A stretch of 64,000 nt of DNA from CAYNEO01 sp964396245 (GCA_964396245.1 CAYNEO010000017.1:1-64000); one strand, 5' to 3'; shown: positions 24,050 through 32,581, counted from the stretch's first letter. Numbers and translations: made by a program. The notes: generated by a model not told the origin, from the sequence alone.

Positions 24050-25426
24050 ATGGACAAGAGTTATTCCAGACGAATGGCGGAGTTCGCCACGGAGTTGACG
24101 TACAACGACCTTCCGGGTGAGGTTATCGATGCGGTCAAGCGTTTCCTGTACGACTCGATAGGGTGCGCATATGGCGGCTATCGCACGAAAGACGTTGATA
24201 TTCTCCACGACATCTATTCGGGAATGGGCGGCAAGGCCGAAGCGACGCTGATCGGATTCGGTGACAGCATTCCGGCGGTAAATGCGACACTGGTCAATTC
24301 GCTGATGATCCGGGCGCTGGACTTCAATGACATCTACTGGAAAGAAGATCCGTCGCATCCGTCGGATCTTATTCCGGCTGCCCTGTCGACGGGCGAGCTG
24401 GCTGATGTGTCGATGAAAGAGGTGATTGCGGCGATCGTGCTGGCTTACGAGTTTGAGATGCGCCTGTGCGAGTTCGCGGTGCCCGGAGTGCGAGAGCGAA
24501 AATGGCATCATGCTACGCTCACACAGTTCGTTTCACCCATCGTAGCCGGTAAACTGCTCGGGCTGACGGTCGACCAGATAGTCAATGCGATCGGAATCAA
24601 CGGCTCGCACAACCACACAATTGGATGCCCGACAGCAGGCAAGCTAACCATGATGAAGAACACGGTTGATCCCATGGCGGTGCAGTCGGGTGTTTTTGCC
24701 GCCCTGATGGCACAGAAGGGATATAGCGGTACGGAAGCGGTGTTCGAGGGGAAAGAGGGACTGATGGATGTATTCGGTCCGGGTTGGGACGAAGAGAAAC
24801 TGCTGGGCAAACTGGGGGAGAGGTTCAAGATTCTCGATTGTTCGATGAAGGCTTTTCCGACGGAGGCGCTCACCCACACGCACCTGAGCGCGACGCTGAA
24901 GGTCGTGCGTGAAAACAATATCAGCTACGACCAGATTGAGGAGGTGACGGTTACTACCATAGCCCGCGCCTGCGATATTTTGTTCGATCCGCACAAGTAT
25001 CGTCCTGAGTCTCGGGAGACGGCTGATCACTCGCTGCCGTACTGTATCGCTGCGGCGTTAGTCGATCATGAGGTGACGACCAGGTCGTTCTCCGAGGAGA
25101 AGCTCAAGGATGCGCGCATCTGGGAAGTGATCGATAAGATCAAGGGGAAAGCATCCGAGGAATTCGAGCGGATGTTTCCGGCCAAGCAGCCGTCGAAGGT
25201 TGTCGTCCGCACCAGGGACGGGCAGGAATTTTCGGCGTACCTTGAGTATCCGAAAGGCGATCCTCGTGAACCGATGACGATTGAGGATATTCAGTCGAAG
25301 TTTAACGCGTTATCCGACGGTCTCCTGAGCCCTGAGCGTCAGGAAAGCATCCGCGAGATGATTTTCGACTGCGAGAAATATGCTGCCAAGGATTTCATGA
25401 AAGCCCTTGCCGTGGACAGCAAGTAG
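24050..25426 (+). CDS. MmgE/PrpD-family protein
   Basis: 458 residues beginning MDKSYSRRMAEFATELTYND. The helical first half (RFLYDSIGCAYGGY), the GSHNHTIG motif and KAFPTEALTHTHLSA are hallmarks of the MmgE/PrpD superfamily. That group includes 2-methylcitrate dehydratase, cis-aconitate decarboxylase and iminodisuccinate epimerase. The ATG is preceded by AAGCAGGATGG. It starts 66 bases after the aconitase-like gene on the same strand. Pairing with an aconitase suggests methylcitrate or aconitate chemistry, but no methylcitrate synthase or lyase (prpC/prpB) lies nearby, so the reaction is not assigned. Confidence 0.87.
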   Translation: MDKSYSRRMAEFATELTYNDLPGEVIDAVKRFLYDSIGCAYGGYRTKDVDILHDIYSGMGGKAEATLIGFGDSIPAVNATLVNSLMIRALDFNDIYWKEDPSHPSDLIPAALSTGELADVSMKEVIAAIVLAYEFEMRLCEFAVPGVRERKWHHATLTQFVSPIVAGKLLGLTVDQIVNAIGINGSHNHTIGCPTAGKLTMMKNTVDPMAVQSGVFAALMAQKGYSGTEAVFEGKEGLMDVFGPGWDEEKLLGKLGERFKILDCSMKAFPTEALTHTHLSATLKVVRENNISYDQIEEVTVTTIARACDILFDPHKYRPESRETADHSLPYCIAAALVDHEVTTRSFSEEKLKDARIWEVIDKIKGKASEEFERMFPAKQPSKVVVRTRDGQEFSAYLEYPKGDPREPMTIEDIQSKFNALSDGLLSPERQESIREMIFDCEKYAAKDFMKALAVDSK

Positions 25427-25468
25427 TCCGGACGGACCCCGTGACCGGGGAGAGATTCGGCAGATGAC

Positions 25469-25503
25469 AAAACGGCGGAAAGGGAACCTCTCCGCCGTTT
25501 CCT
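25469..25503. terminator. bidirectional terminator hairpin
   Basis: aaacggcgga (25470-25479) and tccgccgttt (25491-25500) form a perfect 10-bp stem between the convergent MmgE/PrpD and alpha/beta-hydrolase genes. TTTT follows on the minus strand and TTT within the stem on the plus strand. Confidence 0.8.
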
Positions 25504-25527
25504 GTCTGGTATTTATTGCCGGTTGAT

Positions 25528-26871
25528 TCAGTTCTTCTTGATCCATCCGGCGACATAATCAACGAGGTAGCCGGCGACGTGTCCCGGCTGGTAGTATTCA
25601 TCAGGCCTGGATTTGCCCTCGCCGGCGATGAAGAGGTGATTGAGGTCGGGATAGGATTCGAGGGTCACGTTCTGTTTGTCACCCAATACTTCCTCCCACT
25701 TCGCATAGTCTTTCATCGTGACCTGGAAATCTCGCTCACCCTGGAGAATAAGCATCGGCTTCTTGATAGCTTTAGCGGCCTCCGGCGGGTTGTAGTTCTT
25801 TAGGTCCAGCCAGTAGGACGGACGCAGTCCCATGGGAAGATCCCGGGGATTTGCCCCCGAGCCGGGGGTGAGCCTCTTGACGATATTAGCAGAAGCTTTG
25901 AGATCGGCCAGGGACTGCATTTCTTCGACCGTCACGGAGTCATCGAGTGAATACATGTACTTCGTCTGGTCATAGATGAGATCTTCAACCGGACGAGTCG
26001 GACCGGCCAAAATGATATATCCGGCCGCATCGGGTGTTTGCTCTGCAATTCGGGGAATCAGCATACCGCCGAGCCCATGTCCAAGAATGAAAACCTGACT
26101 GGAGTCGACTTTGATGCGATCACGCAGGGTGTTGAAACCCGAAACCGCGTCGTCGATAACCTCTTCCTTGACGGTGTAATTAGGCAGCTGCCTGAATTTA
26201 TCGCCATGGGTGAAGGTGCGCTTGTCATAGCGAAGGACGGCAATGCCCATAGAGGCGAGACCCTCGGCTATATCCCTAAAGGGCTTTTCTACCCCGATAG
26301 TCTCATCCCGGTCCGCCGGACCGATACCCTGAACAAGCACGACGCCGGGGAAAGGTCCATCGCCCTTCGGCACGAGCACTTCGCCTGATATCTGGAAAGC
26401 GGTGTCGCCGAAGCGGACGTCGTACACCGAGAAAGCTGTATCGTCGACGTAATCCGGCGTCTCATATGTGACGGCGACTGGAGCCGGAACGAATGACACG
26501 TCGACCACTTGACCCTGCGGGTTGAACGCGACCTTGGCGTCGATGGCCATTTGAGTGAACTCCATGGTCACGTAGGCTACGTTGAACGTATCTATCTTGC
26601 CGGTGCGAACGGTGTCGCGGAGGCCCTTGAGTTCTCCGAATTGGCGGTAGAGCGATTGCATGGCGCCATCGAGGCGTTCCGCCGGCATCGCATTGGCCAT
26701 TGTCGTATCCATAGCCGCGAGGGCCTCTTGATAATTTCCCTGGGTGAGGTTCTGCACAAAGGCCTTACCGTCTTTTTGTACCTTTTGTTCTTCGGTTTCC
26801 TTACCGGAGCACGACATAAACAATGCCGCAGCCACGAGTAGCCCGGTAATCCACAGGCAGTTTGTCTTCAT
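25528..26871 (-). CDS. lipoprotein with DUF3887-like domain and alpha/beta-hydrolase fold lacking the nucleophile
   Basis: 447 residues. The lipoprotein signal ends LFMSC (Cys21). Residues about 35-120 (GKAFVQNLTQGNYQEALAAM) resemble the DUF3887/NTF2-like domain that often precedes such hydrolases. The alpha/beta hydrolase follows: PFPGVVLVQGIGPADRDETI, then VFILGHGLGGMLIPRIA at the nucleophile elbow, Asp in GERDFQV and His in DLNHLF. The elbow normally reads GHSLGG; here the nucleophile position is Gly266 (codon GGG). Serine-hydrolase activity is therefore not expected by the usual mechanism, though acid and His are kept. GGAGA precedes the ATG. Inner- or outer-membrane-anchored, periplasmic side. 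Confidence 0.85.
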   Translation of the reverse strand: MKTNCLWITGLLVAAALFMSCSGKETEEQKVQKDGKAFVQNLTQGNYQEALAAMDTTMANAMPAERLDGAMQSLYRQFGELKGLRDTVRTGKIDTFNVAYVTMEFTQMAIDAKVAFNPQGQVVDVSFVPAPVAVTYETPDYVDDTAFSVYDVRFGDTAFQISGEVLVPKGDGPFPGVVLVQGIGPADRDETIGVEKPFRDIAEGLASMGIAVLRYDKRTFTHGDKFRQLPNYTVKEEVIDDAVSGFNTLRDRIKVDSSQVFILGHGLGGMLIPRIAEQTPDAAGYIILAGPTRPVEDLIYDQTKYMYSLDDSVTVEEMQSLADLKASANIVKRLTPGSGANPRDLPMGLRPSYWLDLKNYNPPEAAKAIKKPMLILQGERDFQVTMKDYAKWEEVLGDKQNVTLESYPDLNHLFIAGEGKSRPDEYYQPGHVAGYLVDYVAGWIKKN

Positions 26872-27075
26872 TCGAGAGTCTCCATTGAGCTAACAATTCA
26901 CGCTGGTGGGGCGCTATATCCCCGATAGTACGCTTTTCACGATTTGCGCACGGGCGGTAAGATACAACAGAATACGGTTCTTGGCAACGCCCGATAGGTT
27001 CGCTCGATGGGGTCACAAAAAACTTTCTTTCTGAGAAAAATCTGATAGATTAGTGCCTTTAACGGACCGACAGAC

Positions 27076-28506
27076 ATGGCAAAGAAGAAACAGAAAAAAG
27101 TCAAGCCGCAGGTTCTCAAGGGATTTCGCGATTATCCCCCGGCGGAGCAGTATGCCCGCGAACGCATGATAGCGAAGCTCCGTGACGGCGTGGAGTTGAT
27201 GGGATTCATGCCGCTTCAGACGGCCTCTCTGGAGTTTGCGGAAACGCTTCTCGGGCCGCATTACAGCCAGGACTCGCTGGCGGAGTTGTTTGGCTTCACG
27301 GGGCCGGATGACATCGAGATGGCGCTGCGCTACGAGTTTACGCTGTCGCTGGCCCGGTATGTCGCCGGTGAACCGAATCTGCCGCTGCCATTTCGCCGGT
27401 ATCAGTACGGCAATGTCTGGCGTGTGGATAAACCGGGTCCGGGGCGGTTCCGGGAGTTCATGCAATTTGACATTGATATCGTGGGGACAAAGAATCTGCT
27501 GGCCGATGCGGAGATTATCGCGACAATGGTCGAGACGTTGAATCGCCTGGAGATCAAACGATACAAGGTTCGGTATTCCAACCGAAAACTGCTTAACGGG
27601 GTGGTAAAATATGCCGGGATACCGGACGAGACCGGTCCGGATGTCATGCGCGTAATCGACAAGCTCGAGAAGCAGGGCAAAGAGGCAGTGTTGCTGGAGC
27701 TTGGACCGGGCCGCACCGACAGTTCCGGGGATAAAATACCGGGGTTGAACCTGCAAAATGAATGGATTGCAGGACTCGAGACATTTCTAGATATCGCCGC
27801 AGAACGTGAGGGGGACCCGCTGCAAAAAGCAACGCAACTTGTGGGGGATATTCCGATTGCGAGAGAAGGGATAGAGGAATTAAGGCAAATCCAGTCTCAT
27901 CTGGCGGCGATGCAGATAGATGAAAGCCGGACCGCCGTCGACCTGACAATTGTTCGGGGGCTCGGTTACTACACCGGTCCGGTATTCGAGACAACCCTTC
28001 TCGACCTGCCTGATTTTGGCTCGGTGTTTTCCGGAGGGCGTTATGACAACCTTGTCGAGCGGTTCCTGAATACGCCGGTGCCGGCAACGGGTTCATCGAT
28101 CGGGATTGATCGTCTGCTCGCGGCGTTGATCGAGTTGAAGGCTCTCAACCTTGAAACATCTGTCTCTAAAGTGCTGGTCACGATCATGGACCGCGAGCGG
28201 CTGCCGGAGTATCTGAAGATTCTTCGCGAACTCCGAGACGCCGGGATTCCATCGGAAATTTTCGTGGGCGACACCAAGAACCTTACGAAGCAGATCAAGT
28301 ATGGTGACAAGTTGGGAATTCCGTTCGCTGTTATTGCCGGTTCCAATGAGTTCGAGACCGGTACTATTACGGTCAAGAATATGGAGGCAGGGGCTGAGAA
28401 GGCATACGCGACATCGGAACGCGACGAATGGCTGAAAGCTGAGGGTTTCCAGGAGACCATTCCGCGTGACCAGCTGATCGACTACCTAAAGAAACGCACT
28501 ACATAA
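27076..28506 (+). CDS. hisS: histidyl-tRNA synthetase
   Basis: 476 residues. KPQVLKGFRDYPP is the class II HisRS N-terminus. Motif 2 is RRYQYGNVWRVDKPGPGRFREF. The His A box reads VRGLGYYTGPVFE, followed by SGGRYDNLVERF, and motif 3 is GSSIGIDRLLAAL. A C-terminal anticodon-binding domain follows. Where most bacterial enzymes have an LRPEGT loop, this one has ALRYEFTLSLARYVA, a form I associate with archaeal, eukaryotic and some bacterial HisRS. It charges tRNA-His in the cytosol. The upstream ribosome site is weak (ACGGACCGACAG). The gene is alone before a methyltransferase gene, 69 bases downstream. Confidence 0.93.
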   Translation: MAKKKQKKVKPQVLKGFRDYPPAEQYARERMIAKLRDGVELMGFMPLQTASLEFAETLLGPHYSQDSLAELFGFTGPDDIEMALRYEFTLSLARYVAGEPNLPLPFRRYQYGNVWRVDKPGPGRFREFMQFDIDIVGTKNLLADAEIIATMVETLNRLEIKRYKVRYSNRKLLNGVVKYAGIPDETGPDVMRVIDKLEKQGKEAVLLELGPGRTDSSGDKIPGLNLQNEWIAGLETFLDIAAEREGDPLQKATQLVGDIPIAREGIEELRQIQSHLAAMQIDESRTAVDLTIVRGLGYYTGPVFETTLLDLPDFGSVFSGGRYDNLVERFLNTPVPATGSSIGIDRLLAALIELKALNLETSVSKVLVTIMDRERLPEYLKILRELRDAGIPSEIFVGDTKNLTKQIKYGDKLGIPFAVIAGSNEFETGTITVKNMEAGAEKAYATSERDEWLKAEGFQETIPRDQLIDYLKKRTT

Positions 28507-28575
28507 GTGCTGTATCGTCTTATGTTGTCGTCTATTAGTGTCCGATAATTCCGGATCAAATTACAAGGAAATAGC

Positions 28576-29334
28576 GTGAAGCAGAAGTCTGTATTCGACA
28601 AATACGCCCATGAATATGACTTGATCACCAACGCGGCGCAGCGTACAGGATATCATCGTAAGGAAGTTCAGGCACTGATTGACCGGTTCCGTCCAACCAG
28701 GGTCCTCGATGCCGGTTGTGCCGCCGGGCTGACAGCCTCATTGTTTGCACATCAAGGAATTGCTGCCGTGGGTTTGGACCGGTCCCGCTCGATGCTGAAG
28801 GTGGCAAAAGAGAAATATGACGGACAGAATCTGCCACTCACATTCCGGTACGGGCAGTTCGAGAAGCTACCGCGATCTCTTCACGGCAAATTTGACCTCG
28901 TTGTCTGCCTGGCAAATGCCATAGCCGGCGTAGATACACTGGCAAACCTCCGCGCCTCGATGAAAGGCTTTCACGCCGTGCTTCAGCCGGGCGGGGTACT
29001 GGTGCTTCAGATGCTAAATTATTCGGCTATTATTGAAAATACGCCGGTGCCGATCAAGGTTACGAACAATGACGGAATCGTGTATGCCCGCTACGCTAGA
29101 CGGCAGGGACGGCGGTATACGCTCCACCTGGTGCGTCTGGACTTAAATGCCGAGCCTATCGGTTTCGAGCCGTTTTGCACGGACTTCGACAATTTCACTC
29201 CCGATGAGGTTCACAAGGCAATTGAAAAGGCAGGGTTCAAAGAGATAAAACGGTCTGGGAATCTTCTGTTAACGAGTCGGTTCAGTCGGAAATCCCGCGA
29301 TCTGGTGATCATGGCGCGCCGGGCGAAGGCGTAG
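28576..29334 (+). CDS. SAM-dependent methyltransferase
   Basis: 252 residues from a GTG start (AAGGAA five bases upstream). Class I Rossmann signature: TRVLDAGCAAGLTASLF (motif I) and AAVGLDRSRSMLKVAKEKY, then FDLVVCLANAIAG (motif IV region), FHAVLQPGGVLVLQML and a late beta-strand pair. It belongs to the Methyltransf_11/25 group; the C-terminal half (RRYTLHLVRLDLNAEPIGFE) looks like a substrate-binding cap. The substrate is not predictable. It follows hisS by 69 bases on the same strand and may be cotranscribed. Confidence 0.85.
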   Translation: MKQKSVFDKYAHEYDLITNAAQRTGYHRKEVQALIDRFRPTRVLDAGCAAGLTASLFAHQGIAAVGLDRSRSMLKVAKEKYDGQNLPLTFRYGQFEKLPRSLHGKFDLVVCLANAIAGVDTLANLRASMKGFHAVLQPGGVLVLQMLNYSAIIENTPVPIKVTNNDGIVYARYARRQGRRYTLHLVRLDLNAEPIGFEPFCTDFDNFTPDEVHKAIEKAGFKEIKRSGNLLLTSRFSRKSRDLVIMARRAKA

Positions 29335-29350
29335 TAGTCATCTAGTTGGG

Positions 29351-29393
29351 TGCGTCAGGCGGCACCCGCCTTCGACGGACAACACCTGACGCA
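29351..29393. repeat. intergenic inverted repeat
   Basis: TGCGTCAGG (29351-29359) and CCTGACGCA (29385-29393) form a 9-bp inverted repeat around ggcacccgccttcgac. It looks like a REP-type intergenic element. It starts 16 bases past the methyltransferase stop; without a T run it is not a typical terminator. Confidence 0.6.
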
Positions 29394-29448
29394 ACGGACG
29401 AGTCAACGCCATCGCAAAAGGGAAAGGGAGCTGTGTTAAAGGGAAAGT

Positions 29449-29472
29449 GGCATTTCTGAGGACAGAAATGCC
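29449..29472. repeat. intergenic hairpin, family copy B
   Basis: GGCATTTCTG (29449-29458) and CAGAAATGCC (29463-29472) form a perfect 10-bp stem with loop agga, followed by ctac. Same layout as 2061-2081, but the third pair of the shared stem is T-A here and C-G there. A lone right arm, CAGAAATGCC, also occurs at 1113-1122. Confidence 0.65.
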
Positions 29473-29584
29473 CTACTGAACGGATGAAGTCCATTGACAG
29501 GCCTGATGCTATGTGATGACGGTCCCGGATAAACGCCATAACCGTTGACTTCGCAGCGATTTCCCCTATCTTCACACAATTGCT

Positions 29585-31078
29585 ATGCGCAGAATACTAT
29601 TCACCATATTGATGTTGCTGACAGCATTGTCGGCGGCGACTGCTCAATCGCCGAGATCCGTGAAGGCGACCAAATCAGTCACTGACTTCAGGCCGATAGG
29701 CGAGGTGCGGATATGGACGGTGACATACCGCGCCAAGGACTTCGGCCGGCTGGTGTCGAAGATCGAGAAGCAGACAGAGGTTGACGGACGGGAAGCGATC
29801 GCGATCACCAATATGATGGGCATCAATTATGCCAAGATGAATACCGGTATTCAGCGAATGACTACCGCGGACGGGGTTCATTATGTCATGCCCGACGGAC
29901 GGTATCTGGGCGATGACCTGACGCTGGGTACCGACAACCGCAAAGAGCAACTTCACCTGCGGATGAAAGAGGACGACGGTCAGTGGCGGGCAGAGGGTTA
30001 TTATACTCGCGGTGGAGAACGGCGCGATGAATCGATCGATTTGCCGGGTCCGGTGTACTCCTGGGAACCGTTCTTTGTCGATCAACTCGAGATCTGGCTG
30101 GCGACCCATGATATCCGTGAGGGAGACACGCTGTCCGATACGCTCTTCGCTCCGCAGACCGGCAGTTTGTTCCATTTCGCCGCTACCGTCGATACGTTCA
30201 TGTACCAGGAGCTGTGGAAGGGACGTTTCGATTCGGTATTCATTATCAATGTCACTCAGCCGCAGCCCTACCTCGTGTTTTTCACACCGGACAAACGACT
30301 TGTCCGAATTGACTTCCTGACCCAGTCGTATCGTGTGTACCAGGATTTGATCAGCCAGTCGAAGAATGAAGAACAGGTTCAGCCGGCGTATACGTTCCGA
30401 ACATTTGTGAATCTTTTGCCGCGATATGTCTTTTTCCTTGCTGTGGCGGGATTAATCCTGGTGCTGGTGGCTCCCCGGGGAGTCGGCAAACCGGTGGCGT
30501 ACCTGTTCGTGGTGGCGGGGGCGGTGGTATATCTTTTGGTGGCGTACGGAGTGGTGCCGCTACAGACTTTCGTGATCAAAGAACTTCAGGCGACAGGCGG
30601 TACCGTTTACGTCTGGTGGATATTCCCGTCGCTGATATTCGGCATCGCGCAGGAGGTTCTCAAAACGGTGACGATCTGGATTTCCGGTCGCTGGAGGAGA
30701 GGGCTGTCATTGAGACTGTGGGTTATCGGGGCTTTTATCGGCGCCGGATTCGGATTGGTCGAAACCGTATACCAGACGCGGCTGGCGGAACATGTGCCGC
30801 TGTTTGACTGGAGTCTGCTGGAGCCGAGTTTTCTGCTGGTGTTCCATATCGCCTCGGGGGCATTGATAGGCTGGGCGCTTTCGGTGGGCCCGGCGCGCAC
30901 GATACGAGTGGTGATAATTACGATAATTATAAATGGGGTGCTCAGGTATCTGCCGGTGTTTGTCCTCAAGCGGGTTGCCGATGTCGGGATAACATCGCTT
31001 GTCGGCGTTATAATCACGCTGGTGTTTCTGGCGGCAGTGGTCTTTATTCTCAAGCAAGAAACCACTCAGCGCACATAG
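29585..31078 (+). CDS. exported-domain plus PrsW/YhfC-like intramembrane protease candidate
   Basis: 497 residues. Signal peptide MRRILFTILMLLTALSAATA. Residues 20-270 form an extracytoplasmic beta-rich domain resembling DUF3108-like envelope domains. The C-terminal half has about seven membrane helices. It contains IFGIAQEVLKTVTIW (E..K), GAFIGAGFGLVETVY (second Glu) and FHIASGALIGWAL (His/Ser-rich helix). This E..K / GFG..E / H pattern is that of glutamic intramembrane proteases of the PrsW/YhfC group, as in CPBP/Rce1. The fusion with a large exported N-domain is unusual to my knowledge. Catalysis is inferred. The gene stands alone between a repeat region and the ROK kinase. Confidence 0.65.
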   Translation: MRRILFTILMLLTALSAATAQSPRSVKATKSVTDFRPIGEVRIWTVTYRAKDFGRLVSKIEKQTEVDGREAIAITNMMGINYAKMNTGIQRMTTADGVHYVMPDGRYLGDDLTLGTDNRKEQLHLRMKEDDGQWRAEGYYTRGGERRDESIDLPGPVYSWEPFFVDQLEIWLATHDIREGDTLSDTLFAPQTGSLFHFAATVDTFMYQELWKGRFDSVFIINVTQPQPYLVFFTPDKRLVRIDFLTQSYRVYQDLISQSKNEEQVQPAYTFRTFVNLLPRYVFFLAVAGLILVLVAPRGVGKPVAYLFVVAGAVVYLLVAYGVVPLQTFVIKELQATGGTVYVWWIFPSLIFGIAQEVLKTVTIWISGRWRRGLSLRLWVIGAFIGAGFGLVETVYQTRLAEHVPLFDWSLLEPSFLLVFHIASGALIGWALSVGPARTIRVVIITIIINGVLRYLPVFVLKRVADVGITSLVGVIITLVFLAAVVFILKQETTQRT

Positions 31079-31118
31079 GCTGTCAGCGCGTTCGGCAGGT
31101 TCCGGAAGGGCTTAAATC

Positions 31119-31147
31119 TTGACAGAAAAAGGGATGGGCCGTATTAT
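31119..31147 (+). promoter_or_regulatory. sigma-70-type promoter upstream of the ROK kinase
   Basis: TTGACA (31119-31124), a 17-base spacer, TATTAT (31142-31147): consensus -35, optimal spacing, one mismatch in the -10. It sits 70 bases upstream of the start at 31217. Confidence 0.75.
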
Positions 31148-31216
31148 TCCACGGCCCGGTAAGTGACGAGACGACAACGAATCAACGATTGTTGATGCAA
31201 CAGGCTGCGGGAGACT

Positions 31217-32182
31217 ATGTCAGGTAAGATTGCGAACGCCGGAATCGATATCGGGGGCACGAATATCAAATTCGGCCTGGTAGATACATCGGGAAAAGTG
31301 CTCTATCGTGAGCAGCGCCCGACCCTGGTGGAAAAAGGGGCTGATCCGCTCATGCACCTCATTACGAATATATCCGAGGGGCTTTTGTACCACGCCGCTG
31401 AAGAGGAATACGAGGTCCGCTGGCTCGGAATCGGGACGCCGGGAGCAGTGGATATAAAGACCGGGACAGTCATCGGACCGTGCCCGAATATCGCGGGCTG
31501 GCAGGGGATGGAGATCGGCAAAATCCTTCGCGACCGGCTGAACACGCCGGTATATGTGGAAAACGATGCCAATGTCATGGCGCTGGCGGAGGCCCGTTTT
31601 GGCGCGGCTATCGGCTATAAGTCAGTCGTTTGTGTTACGCTCGGCACCGGAGTCGGCGGCGGGATTATCATGGACGGCAGGCTCTGGCGCGGAGCGACGG
31701 GCTCGGCCGGAGAGATCGGGCATATGTCGATCAATTTTGAGGGGCCATCGTGTGTCGACGGCAACAACGGGTGTCTCGAAGGGTATTGTGCCTCGCATGC
31801 AATAATCGGCCGGGCAAAGGCGCTGCTAAGAGACGGACTGACTCCGGTTTTCGAGGAGGTCCTTGGCGGAGATATCGAGAACCTGTCGATCAAGAAGCTG
31901 TTCGCGGCGGGAAGGAAGGGTGACGAGATCGCCAAATCGGTGATAGACGAGACGGCCCGGTATCTCGGGATTGGTCTGGCCGGCGTGGTGAACCTTTTGA
32001 ATCCTGAAATCGTAGTAATAGGCGGCGGCATAGCCGACGGCGGCGGTGAATTTGTCGAACAGGTTGCCGCCGAGATAAAGAAGCGAGCTTTCGATTCCGC
32101 CACCAGGAACCTGCGAGTCGCCCGGGCCACGCTCGGAAATGACGCCGGTTTTATCGGCGCCGGCATTCTCGGTGAGGTTTAA
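31217..32182 (+). CDS. ROK-family sugar kinase (glucokinase-like)
   Basis: 321 residues. GIDIGGTNIKFGLVD is the phosphate-1 motif, WLGIGTPGAVD and YVENDANVMALAEARFG hold the sugar-binding Asn-Asp, and LGTGVGGGIIMDGRLWRGA is phosphate-2. EIGHMSINFEG then leads to the ROK zinc segment, CVDGNNGCLEGYC. The usual CxCG reads CVDG, so one zinc ligand of the canonical CxCGxxGCxE is Asp. This still allows metal binding, and variants occur in bacterial glucokinases. Likely reaction: ATP-dependent phosphorylation of glucose or an N-acetylhexosamine. A clear promoter lies 70 bases upstream. It is followed after 17 bases by a small membrane-protein gene. Confidence 0.9.
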   Translation: MSGKIANAGIDIGGTNIKFGLVDTSGKVLYREQRPTLVEKGADPLMHLITNISEGLLYHAAEEEYEVRWLGIGTPGAVDIKTGTVIGPCPNIAGWQGMEIGKILRDRLNTPVYVENDANVMALAEARFGAAIGYKSVVCVTLGTGVGGGIIMDGRLWRGATGSAGEIGHMSINFEGPSCVDGNNGCLEGYCASHAIIGRAKALLRDGLTPVFEEVLGGDIENLSIKKLFAAGRKGDEIAKSVIDETARYLGIGLAGVVNLLNPEIVVIGGGIADGGGEFVEQVAAEIKKRAFDSATRNLRVARATLGNDAGFIGAGILGEV

Positions 32183-32199
32183 CAGAAAAGGTATCTACA

Positions 32200-32574
32200 A
32201 TGGCAAAGTCATCGGCAAATTGTCCCGCGACATTCAATATTGCGAAATGGTACGGCTATGTTTTCGCCGGGTTTTACCTCGTCTACGGGGGAGTGACGCT
32301 CATCCTTGATTTCATGGATCACACCTATGAGAACGTCGAGCGGTCGCTGATTGCCCTGTTGATCGGGATTATTGTCCTCATAATTGTCTACGCGTATCGT
32401 GACCTCAAGACCTGGGGTTGGTACGGGATGCTGACAGTGCATGGGCTGGTGGTTGTATACATGCTTTTTACGATCAGTCAGTTGACGAGTGTCATCCTGC
32501 TGACTCTCTCAGGCGCCACGGTCGTTCTTCTGCTGTTACCCTCCACAAAAGAGTGCGTGTTCGGAAGCCGGTAA
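32200..32574 (+). CDS. small four-helix membrane protein, unknown
   Basis: 124 residues. Four hydrophobic segments: YGYVFAGFYLVYGGVTLILD, LIALLIGIIVLIIVYAY, WYGMLTVHGLVVVYMLF and VILLTLSGATVVLLLL. No motif assigns it to a functional family; several uncharacterised membrane proteins look like this. AGAAAAGG lies upstream of the ATG. It follows the ROK kinase closely (17 bases) and is probably in its transcript. A link to sugar uptake is possible but unsupported. Confidence 0.65.
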   Translation: MAKSSANCPATFNIAKWYGYVFAGFYLVYGGVTLILDFMDHTYENVERSLIALLIGIIVLIIVYAYRDLKTWGWYGMLTVHGLVVVYMLFTISQLTSVILLTLSGATVVLLLLPSTKECVFGSR

Positions 32575-32581
32575 TTTTCAA

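Noticed and set aside
31700..31790. ROK kinase zinc motif with Asp in place of a Cys as a sign of inactivation
   Set aside because: Phosphate and sugar-binding motifs are intact and zinc-motif variation is common in the family, so loss of function is not supported.
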